Source of the DNA: Fasciola hepatica | Lineage: Eukaryota > Platyhelminthes > Trematoda > Plagiorchiida > Fasciolidae | NCBI GenBank assembly: GCA_948099385.1 | Contig: CANUEZ040000105.1 | Span: 1,375,001-1,439,000, forward strand | DNA length: 64,000 nt | Direction of reading: 5' to 3' | In this document: piece by piece, positions 49,793 to 62,530 of the stretch | Layout: each line of letters begins with the position of its first letter | Position numbering within the stretch: position 1 is the stretch's first letter | Notes under the pieces: generated by a model | The model's database searches: none | The model's input: the letters and a program-made list of their open reading frames with translations, nothing else | Told to the model about the DNA's origin: nothing | Position numbers and translations under genes: made by a program

Positions 49793-50250
49793 TGCCACCT
49801 GAATCACAACTGCACAATCAGAAGCAACACTATAAAATCACTGTGTGCAATTCTCATCTTTTTCATCAACACACGACAGCGGTGCGACAGTTTGTTTGAT
49901 TCAACATGTTCACTCAATGTGTAAGCGTGTGAATTCGTGCACAGTATATGCCGGTTCATTCAACAGAATAGTATTCGACCAAGAATTTAAAAAGCATTAT
50001 GTTGTGAGCAACTGATTGACCACATGACGTTATTCACATTGCTGTCTACAGATAACGGACGCTTACTTCCATCACTCACAATAGATCATGTTTACGGCGT
50101 TCATATCTTCACAAATATATTGATATGAACAACTTCCACTACGTTTTTCATTTTCAGCTATCGTTTCGTGCATGAACGAGGATCTAGTTAGTATTCGTTC
50201 GGCAATCGACAGTCACAAAACTGGGATGACGAAATTGCCTCATTCACTTG

Positions 50251-50849
50251 ATTTTTCATATAAGATGCGTGGTGATCATGACCAGAATATAGGCCTACGA
50301 ATTTATTGACTCAATTATCGTCAGTTAGTTATCTAGTTAGTTAGATATTTCACAATCTGGATAGATATATGTATGATTGAGTCTTCGTGGTTCACTTCGC
50401 GCGAGATATTCTGTGTAGTGTATGAGCAGGTCACATGGTCACATGGTCAAATGGTCACATGGTCACATGGTCGCATGTAGTCGTGTGTTGTTTAAGTTTT
50501 GTGCACGAGGACTACTGGTCAATGAAGTCCCAATTTGGTGTTCAGATAGCACTCCTTTGCCTGTCCAGAATAAAGGACAAGGTTGGTCTTCGCGAAGCAG
50601 ATCGATCATTTGGCTGGCAGACAGTGTGTCATCGCTAAACCCGGAAATGAGGACAAGATTGGGACCATCGAAGCACAGTGATGGCCCAATCCCGGATCAA
50701 TTGTTATCTGAACCGATCACATCTGAATCAGCCAATCGGTTTGCAATCAGATCAGCCAGCCACGAGAGGGGCATGTCAACGATAACTGAGTCAATAAACT
50801 CGTAGCCAAGTATTTGGTCATGATCACCATGCATCTTATATGAAAAATC
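50251..50849. repeat. 72-bp inverted repeat at the turn of the A4/A3 palindrome
   Basis: Positions 50251-50322 are the reverse complement of 50778-50849 with a handful of changes. This is the left end of unit A in both orientations, 455 bases apart, and marks where A4 and A3 face each other. Confidence 0.75.
50427..50476. repeat. GGTCACAT tandem repeat
   Basis: Five to six copies of an eight-base GGTCACAT unit with minor variants, in the spacer between A4 and A3. Confidence 0.9.
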
Positions 50850-51699
50850 TATTTTGTATCAAAGCTAAGCTGAGATGATTCGAAGAAAGAAGAGTCTTCG
50901 CAATGGAATCACCCGGACAGAACAGAACAAAATCAAACTACCATCAGCAGTGGCAGTGGTAGCAGCAGCCTCCTCGTCCAAATCATAACCATCCAGATGG
51001 ACAAGTTATAACAAAAACATCTTTGTCGTTCGGACCACTGTCGTCATTATATTCGCCATCGTGATTCTTTTCATCGAAATCCGTTGATTTTTCTCCATCA
51101 TTTGAATCATTTGAATCATCATCTTCCCATTAAGTAACTTAGTTTTGCAAGTTTTCTGCATAAGTGAACAGATGACGGATCTCATCTAGTATGAAATGCG
51201 AGGATGATGGAGGATCCGTGGGTCAGCTTTCCAATCTCGCCATTCTTGTTTAGCATCTGTGGTATGAAAGCAGCTAGAGTTGATGAAGTTACTGTGATCA
51301 GATTGAAAAACATTTCGGTCGCGTTTTCCTCTAGCTCGTTCTTTCCGCATTGGGGACAGTTTCACCTTGGAATTCCAAATACATCATGTGATGTGATGAA
51401 TCCGTGAATCGCATCCACGAATGCTACATGGCTTAGTCTGTCCGTGGTAAACAACAATTGAGTGATCGTTTATATCTGCATGTGTAAATAATCCCTTTGT
51501 GACGAATGACCCCCAATCTACTCACATCACTCAATCAAATGACGAGAAATACATTGGTACACCCAACTTCGTCTATCAAATTTGTGAATGAACGATTCTG
51601 GTTTCGTTCTGTTTTCCTCCTATAAACGTTCTTCCAAAAGGACTCCCTATGATTGAGCGGTATGGGAAATTATTTAACATTGTCTGTGAGTAAATTACT

Positions 51700-51770
51700 G
51701 GTGGTGGTCAAACGGTTATCATCGTGAACCTTTGATGATAACGACCCGGGTTCGATTATGGCCACTGCCG
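51700..51770 (+). pseudogene. tRNA-like sequence in A3, best preserved copy
   Basis: This is the counterpart of the remnant at 596. The arm at 51715-51742 pairs GTTATCATC with GATGATAAC perfectly around a ten-base loop, and GGGTTCGATT forms a good B box. A standard seven-base anticodon loop is not evident, so I do not call a functional tRNA. Confidence 0.35.
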
Positions 51771-52926
51771 GTCACTTTATCATTTGACAGCCATCCATCA
51801 GCCTTTGCCCTTCCTTGAATTATTGCACTTTAATATATACACAATAAAAAAGAAAGATAATGAAAAGTGTATTTTGGTATCCATTGCATTTCAATGAATA
51901 AGCTTACCCCCATTCCCACTGCACTGCACTCCACCCACACCACAAACACTCACAGTGATGAAACCATCCACATTTTCAACAGGGAGCGATTGAATTTCAA
52001 TCTGTGAATAGAATCAACGGGTTATTCGGTTCGTTCGTCACTGAATAATAACTGAAATTCAGTAGAATATTAGAATAGGTCAATCTGTTTGGCTCAACTT
52101 TTGAGAATAATTGGGATCATATTGCAAATATTTTCAGCCTGACGGGTGAATGATCTTTCTCGAAACACTTTGTCATGTCGTCTGAAAATATAGTTGTAAT
52201 TCTGCAAAAAAATCGAAGAATGCTCACTCGAATATTTTTCCGAAATGAACATGTAACATTGTGTCCCATTCATGCAATTGATAAGAATTAGGAGAAAGCA
52301 AAATTCACTGGTTGCAAGAATTTCATTTAATTACCTCACGTTGTACATGACAAATCATTTGGAATAATAAATACAATGAGAATGGTATGACAAATAAAAC
52401 AACTAATAATGATATCAATATTATAATTGAACATCAACCTGACAGTATATGAAGGCTTAAGGACTAGGCGATCACGTGCTGAAAATGGGATTGTGCGGCT
52501 GAAGCCAGTGGCAAACAAACTGCAGGATTTTCGTTCACGTTTACAAGGGCTTTTCCTACGTGGTCAGTGTGGTTCACTTGAATGCGCCCAGCCTTTGCTT
52601 TGGATTGTGTAATGGTGCATACTGATCGGAAACCAACATATCATACCAGGAGTTCACAATGAATGCTCCCTAGTTCTTGTGTGAGTGTGGACTTGCAGTT
52701 GCCGGCATAATCACGTGCCCAAAACTGTTGTTGGTTAATCGGTGCGTGATTCGTGTTTTGTTCAATTCAGCGTTTGAAGATTTCATATTCGTGTTATCCG
52801 GTTCGAGGGACGGAATATATTTCTTCCCTTTAACGACGTTGCTTTGTGAACAGATCACGTAGTATCACTCTGAATAACTTCGTCAGTTCAACTCGATGTC
52901 GTTTGAGTGTACATTCTTCGCGAAAG

Positions 52927-53250
52927 ATGATTCCTATTCCGATTTCCTACAGAGATGTTCATGAACTGATTTGGTGTTTGCAAAGACCATTTCCATATGT
53001 TGTCGGCATCGTTTTGAGCGGAATACTGTCCTATTTTACCAATGTAGTTGTTGTTGCAATTTCCAGTGAACCGGTAGACAAAACACGAAATATCAAAATC
53101 AATGAGTGGTTTGCACGAATTTCCTTGTGTGATTCGGTAGGAAGAAGCTTAAGTTATGGTACCGTTGCTTTTAAATCTGATACATCCATAGTCAAGATAA
53201 CATGTATATGGTTACTCGCTTCTGTGTTGGAGAAAACCAGAAATAATTAA
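52927..53250 (+). CDS. Candidate small membrane-protein frame, A3 copy
   Basis: This has the same start and frame as in A1 and A2. Differences sit in two short clusters within the hydrophobic region (SY to SG, and ITT to VVVA). The remainder is unchanged until ASVLEKT, after which it ends at TAA 53250. The longer frame upstream (from 52846) is not shared with A1 in the same form. Confidence 0.3.
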   Translation: MIPIPISYRDVHELIWCLQRPFPYVVGIVLSGILSYFTNVVVVAISSEPVDKTRNIKINEWFARISLCDSVGRSLSYGTVAFKSDTSIVKITCIWLLASVLEKTRNN

Positions 53251-55322
53251 ATTGTTTAGATTATTGGTTTTCGTGCACAGAGGTGAATATTTATCTACTC
53301 AGTCAGTGTATTCCTGCCACATGCAGTCGGTATTAGATTCTGATTGTGTATTTGCACTGTGAATAACTACACCAGGTCAATTCAATTTCGTTTTGAGAGA
53401 TAATCCTTCACGGTATCCGATATCTGTTTCTTACAGTTATTTGGATGTTAATATGAACAGATTCCTTACGTGCACAAACCACTTCGGAATATTTTGGAAA
53501 ACATTTTGAGCCGAATACCGTTCTATTTTATCAAATGACGTGTCATCGCAACTGCAAGTAAACTGGTAGACAACACGCGAGACATCACGATCATTGAGGA
53601 TTTCAGAATGGATGAGGAGTATTTGATCATTAGTGGCTTGCATCACTCGCCAGTCAAAACTGATTGAGAGTGGAGCTTAAATTATGATTTGTGTGCCTGA
53701 GAATTGAATGCATCTTCAAACAATACGGAACGTATGAATACTTACTCCAGTTTCGTCGTCTGCGTGAGCATCAAATTGCTACACGATTTCCTGTGGTGTC
53801 TGTCGACAATTTATTAAACTATTAATGAAGAAAGATTTCCAAATAAAATGATTCCCACTTGTTTACTTAATCTACAAAGAATTTCTGAACGCACCATACT
53901 TATGCGGCGCCGGTGCAAATCCATAACACGATGGAAAATGAATAAATTGAGTTGAATTTCCACGGATTTCGTGTTGTATATACAATTGTTTGCTCGTGAA
54001 TCAGGCTGCGAATCATGAGAAATCTGAGGAGAACTGATAGTTTCTGGAATCAATTCACAATTTATTGACCCATGAAGTCAATTTCCACTGTATTGCTCCT
54101 CATTTCTGATATGCAGTACTGGTTCAATATTTGGAAGAGGCTTCCAATTTGAGTATGGGAGATGGGGAAAGGATCGACTGGGCACAGTTTGAATCCAAAA
54201 GAACACACGTCTTCAATTCCATCGTGGAACACCACGGGTCACTCCATTTATTGGGAAATCATTTGCGTTACTGGCTGATCTGAGTGGATTCATTTTTGAA
54301 AGCTTTTCGAATTATTCACATAAAACAAATGAGTGCGTGAATCGTTAAACGATGCAAATTACATGTAGCATCTTTAACTATCCAGTGAGTTTGAACTCTG
54401 CGGTCAAGGTGCTGTATATGATCGTGCTGCAACAATTACACGCGAGGAACAAGGAAAAACAATTGTGCTTTAATAATCGAGGTTATAAAATAATAATAAT
54501 AATGGGAAGTAATGACATGTTCATTGCATAGAACGTTCCACTGAATCCATTCCGACAGGTGTTACGAGTCCACGATGCGCGTGGGTTTACTTACTAACTG
54601 CGTGCTGATTTTTGCCCCATCTAATGCCGTGAATTTGCTTCATGATGGTTAGTATGGGGGTGTGAGTGGGAAATGACGGTTATTCATGCAATGCCGTGTA
54701 CAAATGATTATGTTCTGATTCGATACAACTGCCGTCACATGAGGTGATACGTGAATTCTCAAGACACGCCAATGTGTTTAATCGTGTTAGTTGAAAACGG
54801 TTTATCGATGACACCATTGTGACAACCATCTTGGTCACTGGTCTGAACTGCACTGCTAAATGTTTAAGTGAATGAGGCATTTTCGTCATCCCAGTTTTGT
54901 GACTGTCGATTGTCGAACGAATACTAACTAGATCCTTGTTCATGCACGAAACGATAGCTGAAAATGAAAAACGTAGTGGAAGTTGTTCATATCAATATAT
55001 TTGTGAAGATATGAACGCCGTAAACATGATCTATTGTGAGTGATGGAAGTAAGCGTCCGTTATCTGTAGACAGCAATGTGAATAACGTCATGTGGTCAAT
55101 CAGTTGCTCACAACATAATGCTTTTTAAATTCTTGGTCGAATACTATTCTGTTGAATGAACCGGCATATACTGTGCACGAATTCACACGCTTACACATTG
55201 AGTGAACATGTTGAATCAAACAAACTGTCGCACCGCTGTCGTGTGTTGATGAAAAAGATGAGAATTGCACACAGTGATTTTATAGTGTTGCTTCTGATTG
55301 TGCAGTTGTGATTCAGGTGGCA

Positions 55323-55394
55323 TCCCACGTGGTCTAGCGGTTAGGATTCCTGGCTTTCACCCAGGCGGCCCGGGTTCGACTCCCGGCGTGGGAG
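55323..55394 (+). tRNA. tRNA-Glu (anticodon TTC), copy in A3
   Basis: This is a complete cloverleaf identical to the A2 and A4 copies. The B box GGTTCGACTCC and the TTTT terminator are present. Four copies in 64 kb are carried by amplification of unit A, not by tandem duplication of the tRNA itself. Confidence 0.93.
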
Positions 55395-56369
55395 TGTCGT
55401 TTTCCTTCATCTGCATATATATTCCGATCGACTCGATAACCTGAGGAATCTTTTGTTATCAGTTCATTTGTGTACCATTCGAATGAATTTGAACTTCCAA
55501 AGTTATAACATGACAAGCTTATTATTCTCATTTTATTTCTAAATGGAATGTTCCATATATATCTTGAAAACATGCGCGTGTCCCTGAACAATAATAAAAT
55601 AGCTTTGCATGATTTATTTTGATACCAATCCAGCTAGTCCGAAATTCTGAATGAAAATGATTCGGACTTATCGTATAATGATTTCGCGGAAATCCAACTC
55701 ATTTCCTTCAGACGACGGCAATTCTGAGAACAATTGCAGCTCACGATCCTCTTGTCCCAAAATATTTGCCTAAACATTGACATGCAGTCCACATTAGTGG
55801 CCCACAAATTCACCTGATAAATTGTACCAAACATCGTGGTCCTACATATCGGAATTATATCATCAAGTGTGTCGTTTTAATGTGTAGTCTCTGTTTTCAT
55901 CCATTTAGTTGCTCATTTCATATCACCGAGATTTTCCCTCACGATACTCACTGAATCGGGACTGTTTCGCATGAATCGTGGAACGATTCTATTACCAAAA
56001 CTCAATATAGTTCATATTTGTTTCGGTTTTGTGTGTTAAAACAGTCCGTTCACTGATTGTCTATTCAGCTCTCATATTCGTCTACGAATTGCTTATCACA
56101 GATGGTCTGCAGATTGTGGTGAATATTTACTGAATTTGTTCACGTTTGGTAGATTTAATCGGCCGATGAAGACAGGAGAATGTTATAACGATACAAAACT
56201 CGACCACAAGTGAAACGAACAACACTGCTCAATTGATGATGTATGAAATATCTCTGTCACTATTCGTCATGAAAATAACTAGAATTTCAATTTTTGTATG
56301 ATTGAATCATTTGTTACTAGGAACGCGCACACCCGTTCTCACTCTGTCGGTTCCTTCCTATCTCTCCAT

Positions 56370-56413
56370 ATACATATATATATATACACACATATATATA
56401 TATATATATATAT
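56370..56413. repeat. Compound (TA)n(CA)n microsatellite in A3
   Basis: This is the reverse-complement partner of 48699-48747 and is one TA unit shorter. Confidence 0.95.
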
Positions 56414-58142
56414 TCAGTTTTGGCTAATCGCATCACTGCTATTCGGCTCCAGGCTGTCCGTAATCACTATTCCCAATCCGACCCCTAGGACAGTGAACAA
56501 AGCGAATCAAAAATGTTGGTGGTTTTGCCTATTGCTCATTCACTTCGTATATTTTTGTTTGTCAAAGCAGAAAAACAATCCGACAATTTTGCGTCCATAT
56601 TTGTCATAATTTTTCACACAAATACATTTATGTTTTCTAAATACTATTATTTGGAATTGGGGGTTTTCAACTGTGCGCACAAATATTTCAAATGGAGCAA
56701 AACCTTAAGTGGATTCATTTGAGTAAGGTTCAATAAATTGTAATATATCATTCTCAAGGGAGTTTTCGATTGGATGGAATTTCAAAATGTTTTTTGGTAA
56801 AATCGGATATTTCGCTTATGTATTACTGACAGAGTTGTGGTATAGTGTTATTCGAACTAAGCATATTGTTGTCTGCACTGTGAATAGGAAGGATAACAAC
56901 AACCACTTGCTTAACGAGAAATGGAGAAGGACGGACTTTGTTTCTTCCAGCTGATCGAATCGGATCCAATATGACGTCTGTCAACGCGATTCTATGTCTT
57001 GATTTGAGAGCTTTAACTCATGCTTCTAGAATGTCATGCAGACACTCATTGTGCATCTGGTTTAACCCACTTGCTCACAATCATCAATGCACTGAGTCAC
57101 AACGGGGAATCACACAGTGAATGCAGCATTGTAAGTTCCACATATTATCCTTCGGTCATTCCGGCTGACTTTTCAAGACTAGTGGCAATTTATCCCTAAA
57201 TAACATAGTACATAACCATGCGTCCGTGGGAACCGTTTCTCATTGAATCTCTTCCTTATATCTCCCACTAAAATCAAGGGTGAGTTTGAACTATAGAAGA
57301 GGGAGATGTCCTTGTGTAAAGTGAATGATTTCATTATCTGTTGAGTATTGGTAAAATCCTGACCATTGAAAACGACAAACGGGGTTAGGAGTTAGTTCTA
57401 TTGGAATCAATTCAGGGATTATTCAGACAATAATCTCCTTTTCGATTATGGTTCCTCAGACAGTGGGTTTTTAGTGGTGCCATATGGTAGCAATTCACCC
57501 TTCTGAAAGCTGCTAAACGACCACATCTTTCAACTTCCAGAAACAATGGGGCAGCTCTCTATGATAAATGAAGACCAGATTCACCTATCAAACAAACATT
57601 CATGGATAATATTTTTGATGTGTTCACTTAGTCTAAGCATTCAAGTGGTCTACAGAATTCTGTTTTGTACGTTGCATTTCGATGTCGATTAGCAAAAGCT
57701 CCTCGTTCGACTTCAGTTTTGCAAAAATGACAACATTAGCGTGTGAAATAAACTGTATATGCTGCTGTGAATTATCAGGTTAGCCAAGTTACCATTACAA
57801 TATTTTCCGTTCCTTGACTATATGTATAAAGTGTAAGTGGATTGTGGGGTATCCATATTCACCTTGTCAATAATCATTCACCACGTCAAGGACGAGTTAA
57901 ATCGGTAAATGTGAATCATTCGAGTTACCGAAGTGCAGATAATGCAACGCGGATCGCATTGTGTGATGACACTGAAATTCTTATATTCTACCTGAGAAAA
58001 TCGAGATGAACGATTTTGCCAATATTCATATCCAGTCAGTGCTAGTCCTATTCTATGCTGTTAATTATATAAAATCGATCTGAATTCATGGTTTTGACTG
58101 ATTTTCACTCTTTTTCACAGTCTAAATCTCTGTGTGAAATGT

Positions 58143-58214
58143 AAGTCTCTTGCTGGGAGACGGACTCGTGCCGGCTGGGTGACAGCCAGGAACCCTAACC
58201 ACTAGACCACGAGA
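58143..58214 (-). pseudogene. Decayed tRNA-Glu-like sequence, A3 copy
   Basis: This is the third copy of the same remnant and matches the A4 copy closely. The D arm and anticodon arm are recognisable. The T arm and acceptor stem are degraded and the anticodon is GTC. Confidence 0.7.
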
Positions 58215-58689
58215 ACACACGCCGGGGCATAGCAGCACTATTGAAGACCACATTGCAAAATAGATTTATTCAATTTTGTCTGTACTCAATGATATACCTC
58301 TCGAATATATTAGTCATTCAACAGAATATATTCAACTGTAATTTTTACCTGTTTTTATGTGACAGTTTACTCGACGTTTGTAAACAAATCCTTTGTATTC
58401 AGTACCGAGACCACATGACAATTATCACATTACATTCTACTGACTAGTCGTCCGTCTGTGTTGCAATCTAAGGTGTATCGTGACAGCTTTTTCACATAGT
58501 ATTGCGACGAAATATATTGTTGCCAGCCATTCGAAATGAATCAGTTCCTTATAAATGTTTGAGTGTCTGGTAAGGTATGAGCAAGAACTGTATTATATAT
58601 TTGCTTCCACCGATATAAACTTCACTCACGTAGTGACACATCGAGGGTTCCAATTGCGAACAGCAGACTGTCAAACAGAGCATTGAGAA

Positions 58690-58880
58690 ACATAAGTTTT
58701 CATGCATGTAACGTCGATCTCGAAGTAGGTATTTCGTTCATCGTTATTTGAAGTTGATTGATTCTGAATGTCTGCTTTTTCTACTTCGGAGAAAGTGTTC
58801 TAATGTCCAAGAAATTCATCGAAGAATTCAACCAGTGTGCACGACGCGTTTGGACGATCCAAAGCCAGAGCAAGATTGGT
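58690..58880 (-). pseudogene. Broken D' copy of the 16251-16457 frame
   Basis: On the minus strand it aligns with ALALD-PNASCTLVEF and continues through EVEKADIQNQSTS, but a TAG follows the LGH residues. The C-terminal part diverges after DERN. This is the reverse of the situation at 60354, where D' is intact and D is broken. Confidence 0.35.
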
Positions 58881-60353
58881 AGTAAATTGACGAGATGGAA
58901 TGTTATTTCAAATGGTATCAATGCCCACCTCACTATTGATAATACATTTATTATAAAACTGTTTACCTTGAGCCTTTACGATTCACTAGTGCAGGTTGTA
59001 AACACTGATATCCATTGAGGACCCACAGCAAGAATGTCAACTTCCGAGTACCTCTTCGGGACGCTAATTGAAGCTCACGTTTACCTAAGTATGAATCCCA
59101 GTTACGTAAATGCACGCAATGGTGATGCTTTCAATCGTGTGAAGAACTAATCAATCCAGTAGTCAATCCATTCCATGCAATCTTAGTAGAAAGAATAAAA
59201 AAAATTATACGCTAGCAGAAAAATGGTTATGAAAAGACAAAACCTACTCTGGACACAAGTAAATGTATACCAAAGAGTAAGTTAGTCCATTATTCGACGA
59301 CATCCAAACATCAAATAGAATCTCTGGAAACAATAGGTAATTAGAACGATAGTTTCCACCCATTCTTTGATCTTTCTTGTATGCGCGGGTAGTCTAGACT
59401 CAGGCTTACCGGTTCCGTTTGGCCAATGAACATTGTGGTTTGGTTACCAAATGGTTCGTCATTTGGTAACAGAGCTCAGCCCCACACAGCTGTTGCATTC
59501 CTGTTCAGTTTCATCAATAGTTCATATACACTCAGCACTCACTGTGACTCAGGTCCTGCTTGACCGATCATGAGTCAAACACATAACCACAAAACCATTC
59601 AGACTTGACCTCAACGGTCTCTTGAACAAATGTACTATGTGATATAGCGCCCTCAAGTTACTGACATTTCACGTATGAACAAACCACTCACGACACGATG
59701 ATTGATTCCCAAAGTGGACGAGTTTTACACGGAAAGCTCAAGTGGCAACTAAGGCTTCACTGTAGAAAAATCCGACACTGAATGGATTCTTGATCAGTGT
59801 ACATGTTAGGAGATTTGATTTGATCATCAAACCAACTGGTAAAGAATAACAAGTATAATCATTACTTGAGTTGATGATGATTGAATTGCGGGAGGAATTA
59901 TCATGTGAAGAATCAAGACGAAATGAGAACAACAAACAAATTTTCGGAAACACAAAAAAGTGTGCGTGAGTGTCCTCTAACGGTTTATGCTACTAGTTTA
60001 TCAATGTACCCATCCGGAACAGTTTTTGTCTGTGAAGTAATTTTACAACGCTAGATTGATCTTCCATTGTTCCCAATACAATAGTCTTCTCTCCACCAAA
60101 CTGTTCCAATCAGTCAAAAAGAATCAAAGAGCGTTTCTTCTCATAGGAACCGAGTAGGAATGAATTGTTATTATGCCGCATTCGGGGCGAATCTTGAATG
60201 TTTCTCTTTTCTTCTGAAAAGATAAATACAAAAGAAATTCAATACAAATAATGTATTTGTTCTATTACTTCTGAATCTTTCAACCTTCCCACATAGAAAT
60301 AAGAATGATTTGCTCGGGTTATTAGTATCCTTATGACGATCTCCATTCACCAG

Positions 60354-60819
60354 TGACGATGTGATTTTAACTGTATACGAATACGGATTGGTTGGCGAGA
60401 ATTTAACTAAATGTTACTCCTCACTGAGCGTGTGTATGGTTTCAATGAACGACACAAATGACAGCCGAAAAATCGGTCACTTTGGGCACTTTCGTTTCCT
60501 CTTCGTGAAGCGCTCGATGAAACTGGGCAATGAAGAGCCACACAGTCCGAAAACGGGTTTTCTAGGCATATACCATCCTATCTGCACCAGATTCTTCACA
60601 CCGCAGAGCACAATCTACTATCAGGAAACGTCACCTAATTTTACCACCTTACAATCATTGTGCTCAGATCTGCAAACCATTCCCGGATTTTGTTCATCTA
60701 TTCTGGCCAATACAAACGCAACGGAAACGTTCATGCGAGAAATGAATAATAATAATAATAATGTGCACATAGAAACAAATTTATCTACTATTATTGACCG
60801 CACACTGGAAGCCCTTTAA
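60354..60819 (+). CDS. Candidate terminal exon of 155 codons, D' copy
   Basis: TTCACCAG ends at 60353. The frame then runs DDVILTVYEYGLVG, NDTNDSRKIGHFGHFRFL, EEPHSPKTGFLGIYHPI, a run of five Asn, and ends TLEAL at TAA 60819. It is the longest frame here that is not simple repeat. The D copy (14466-14744, minus) carries a one-base insertion near 14497 and many amino acid changes. I see no match to a family I know, and the pattern of change between copies looks neutral, so it may be a recently dead exon. Confidence 0.3.
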
Positions 60820-62246
60820 ACTATGAATAGCTCAACTATGAAATGAAATCTTCACACTTAGACACTGAATTTTTACACATTCTACGATCAAATTAGTTGG
60901 AAAATCAATTTGGTCTCACTTCTATCCAAGGAAATCATATTATCGTTTGTAGTCAGCTTGAAGCAAAAGGAATAACAATGTGCAAAATAGTAACTAGATA
61001 AAACTTTAACTACAAAATTCAACTGCAAGAGAAACAAATACACAATCCACCACAAATTACTACAAATGATTACCATCAATCCATCCTGAGACAACTCATC
61101 TTCTCAGATATTTCTAGAACGGAACTATAGATGTGAGAATTTCACTGAAGGAGATTTAAAAATCTGTCTCAAACCTACAAGCAGTATCAATTGTGATGCA
61201 TAAGAAAATCTACTAGTGGGTATTTCGTGTTTCCGGAATAATTAAAGGTATGTCAGGCCATTGGTGAACCATCCGGAAATTTTGATAAAAGCTGTCTCTT
61301 GTGCCAATATATTTCACACAATTGTGCTTGGATGATAAGATTGAGGAGAAGTCTTTCATTGTTTGCAGATTTCACAATACAGGTGGTTTAAAAAGGCTTT
61401 TTACGATGACAACGAAACTGACTGAAATGAAGGAATTCCGGTTCGCATCAATATGAGTGATGGTTCCAAGGTAATTTGAGCGTGCTCCGTTATTCGCTTA
61501 TATTGTTATCGCGATAGAGGAGGGTAGATCCAACAAAACTGATTGTTCTTGGCACTTCCACAAGTAAGACCAAACTGGAATTTCAAAGGCCTCTCATTTC
61601 GAATCCTTTTCACCGTATCCTGCTCTGTATTTTAATGCAAATGGAAGCACCAAACAGCTAAACCACTCCAAGTAGACAGTTCGGAGATAGGTCAACTAGC
61701 AAATCGAATTCACGTGACGATCTTTCGTGCATCGTGATCAGCAAATCAGTGCCAGAAATCTTTGTCCTTATTGCAGCGCGAGAACATTCCCGGGTTGTCC
61801 CACTCCCTGTTCCGAATAAAGTAGTGACAATTTTCAAAGCGACCAGTATCATGTGATATGAAGATTTTCGTAATTGGTTTGTTTCTCGAATGAGTATCTG
61901 TTACACGATGGGCCATAGAAGGACCAGAAAAATAATGTCTCGTGCAGGAATCCCTCTCCCCTCCAAGTTATCCCGCAGAATGTCGATATATCATACCAAC
62001 CAATGTTATACATTCGGATCGAATAAAAAAACACGTTTAGCTTTGTTAGTTGACTTCAAGTAGAAATGCCTCGAATGTGGGCAAAATGTTCACTGTTGTG
62101 AATGAAACGTCCCCGAATTCCAGGAAATGATATCAGTTGGGTGGAAATAGTTATTCAGAATGAAGCTCCACGCTTTGTATCAAAACAGGTTTGAAAACTA
62201 AGTTGTGCAGAACAATTTGTCTGTTCACTATTCACTGTAAGATTTG

Positions 62247-62269
62247 TATGTGTGTGTGTGTGTGTGTGC
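62247..62269. repeat. (TG)n microsatellite in D'
   Basis: A TG run longer than its inverted partner (AC)n at 12968-12985 in D. Confidence 0.9.
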
Positions 62270-62530
62270 AGCATTGAGGACAAGTTCACACAGTCATTCT
62301 CTAATGGCGCAGATTTAAACGTAATCGTAAGAATGTATCTGTTCCAGAGAGAGAAGGCAATGAACTAGCTACCCACAGACCATTACAGTCAGAAGGTGCG
62401 AAACGTGATGGTGTATGAGAGCAAGGATTATTCCTTTTCCCACGTGGTAGACTCTAAGCAGATCAGATAGTGGGAAATCCCGAATAATGACGACGGGCCA
62501 AATTTCTGATGCCATGTACAAACATTATGT

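Larger units (their letters stand above)
46549..50322 (-). repeat. Segmental duplication unit A, inverted copy A4 with internal deletion
   Basis: The reverse complement of 46549-50251 matches A3 54866-58629 almost base for base. It includes the tRNA-Glu gene, the compound TA/TG microsatellite and the decayed tRNA. Positions 50251-50322 then match, inverted, the extreme left end of unit A (19690-19765 in A2). The sequence expected between these segments, about 4 kb, is absent, so A4 is a deleted inverted copy. It also lacks about 60 bases present in A2 and A3, between 47282 and 47531. Confidence 0.9.
50544..58629 (+). repeat. Segmental duplication unit A, copy A3
   Basis: This is a full-length direct copy of A2. 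Divergence from A1/A2 is uneven: roughly 2-6 percent across most of the left half, over 10 percent near 53280-53400, and almost none across 52927-53230. Its right half, from 54866 on, is nearly identical to the reverse complement of A4. At 58629 the A sequence stops and D' begins, at the same unit position where A2 and A4 continue into B. Confidence 0.9.
58630..62530 (-). repeat. Block D', inverted relative to D (12690-16512)
   Basis: This block joins directly to the right end of A3 at 58629 and mirrors block D. The match runs to about 62530, near the shared stretch that reads as a CACGTGG motif around 62440. A TG-rich run at 62247-62269 corresponds to an AC run at 12968-12985 in D. It contains the longest open frame that is not simple repeat, at 60354-60819. 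Confidence 0.85.
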
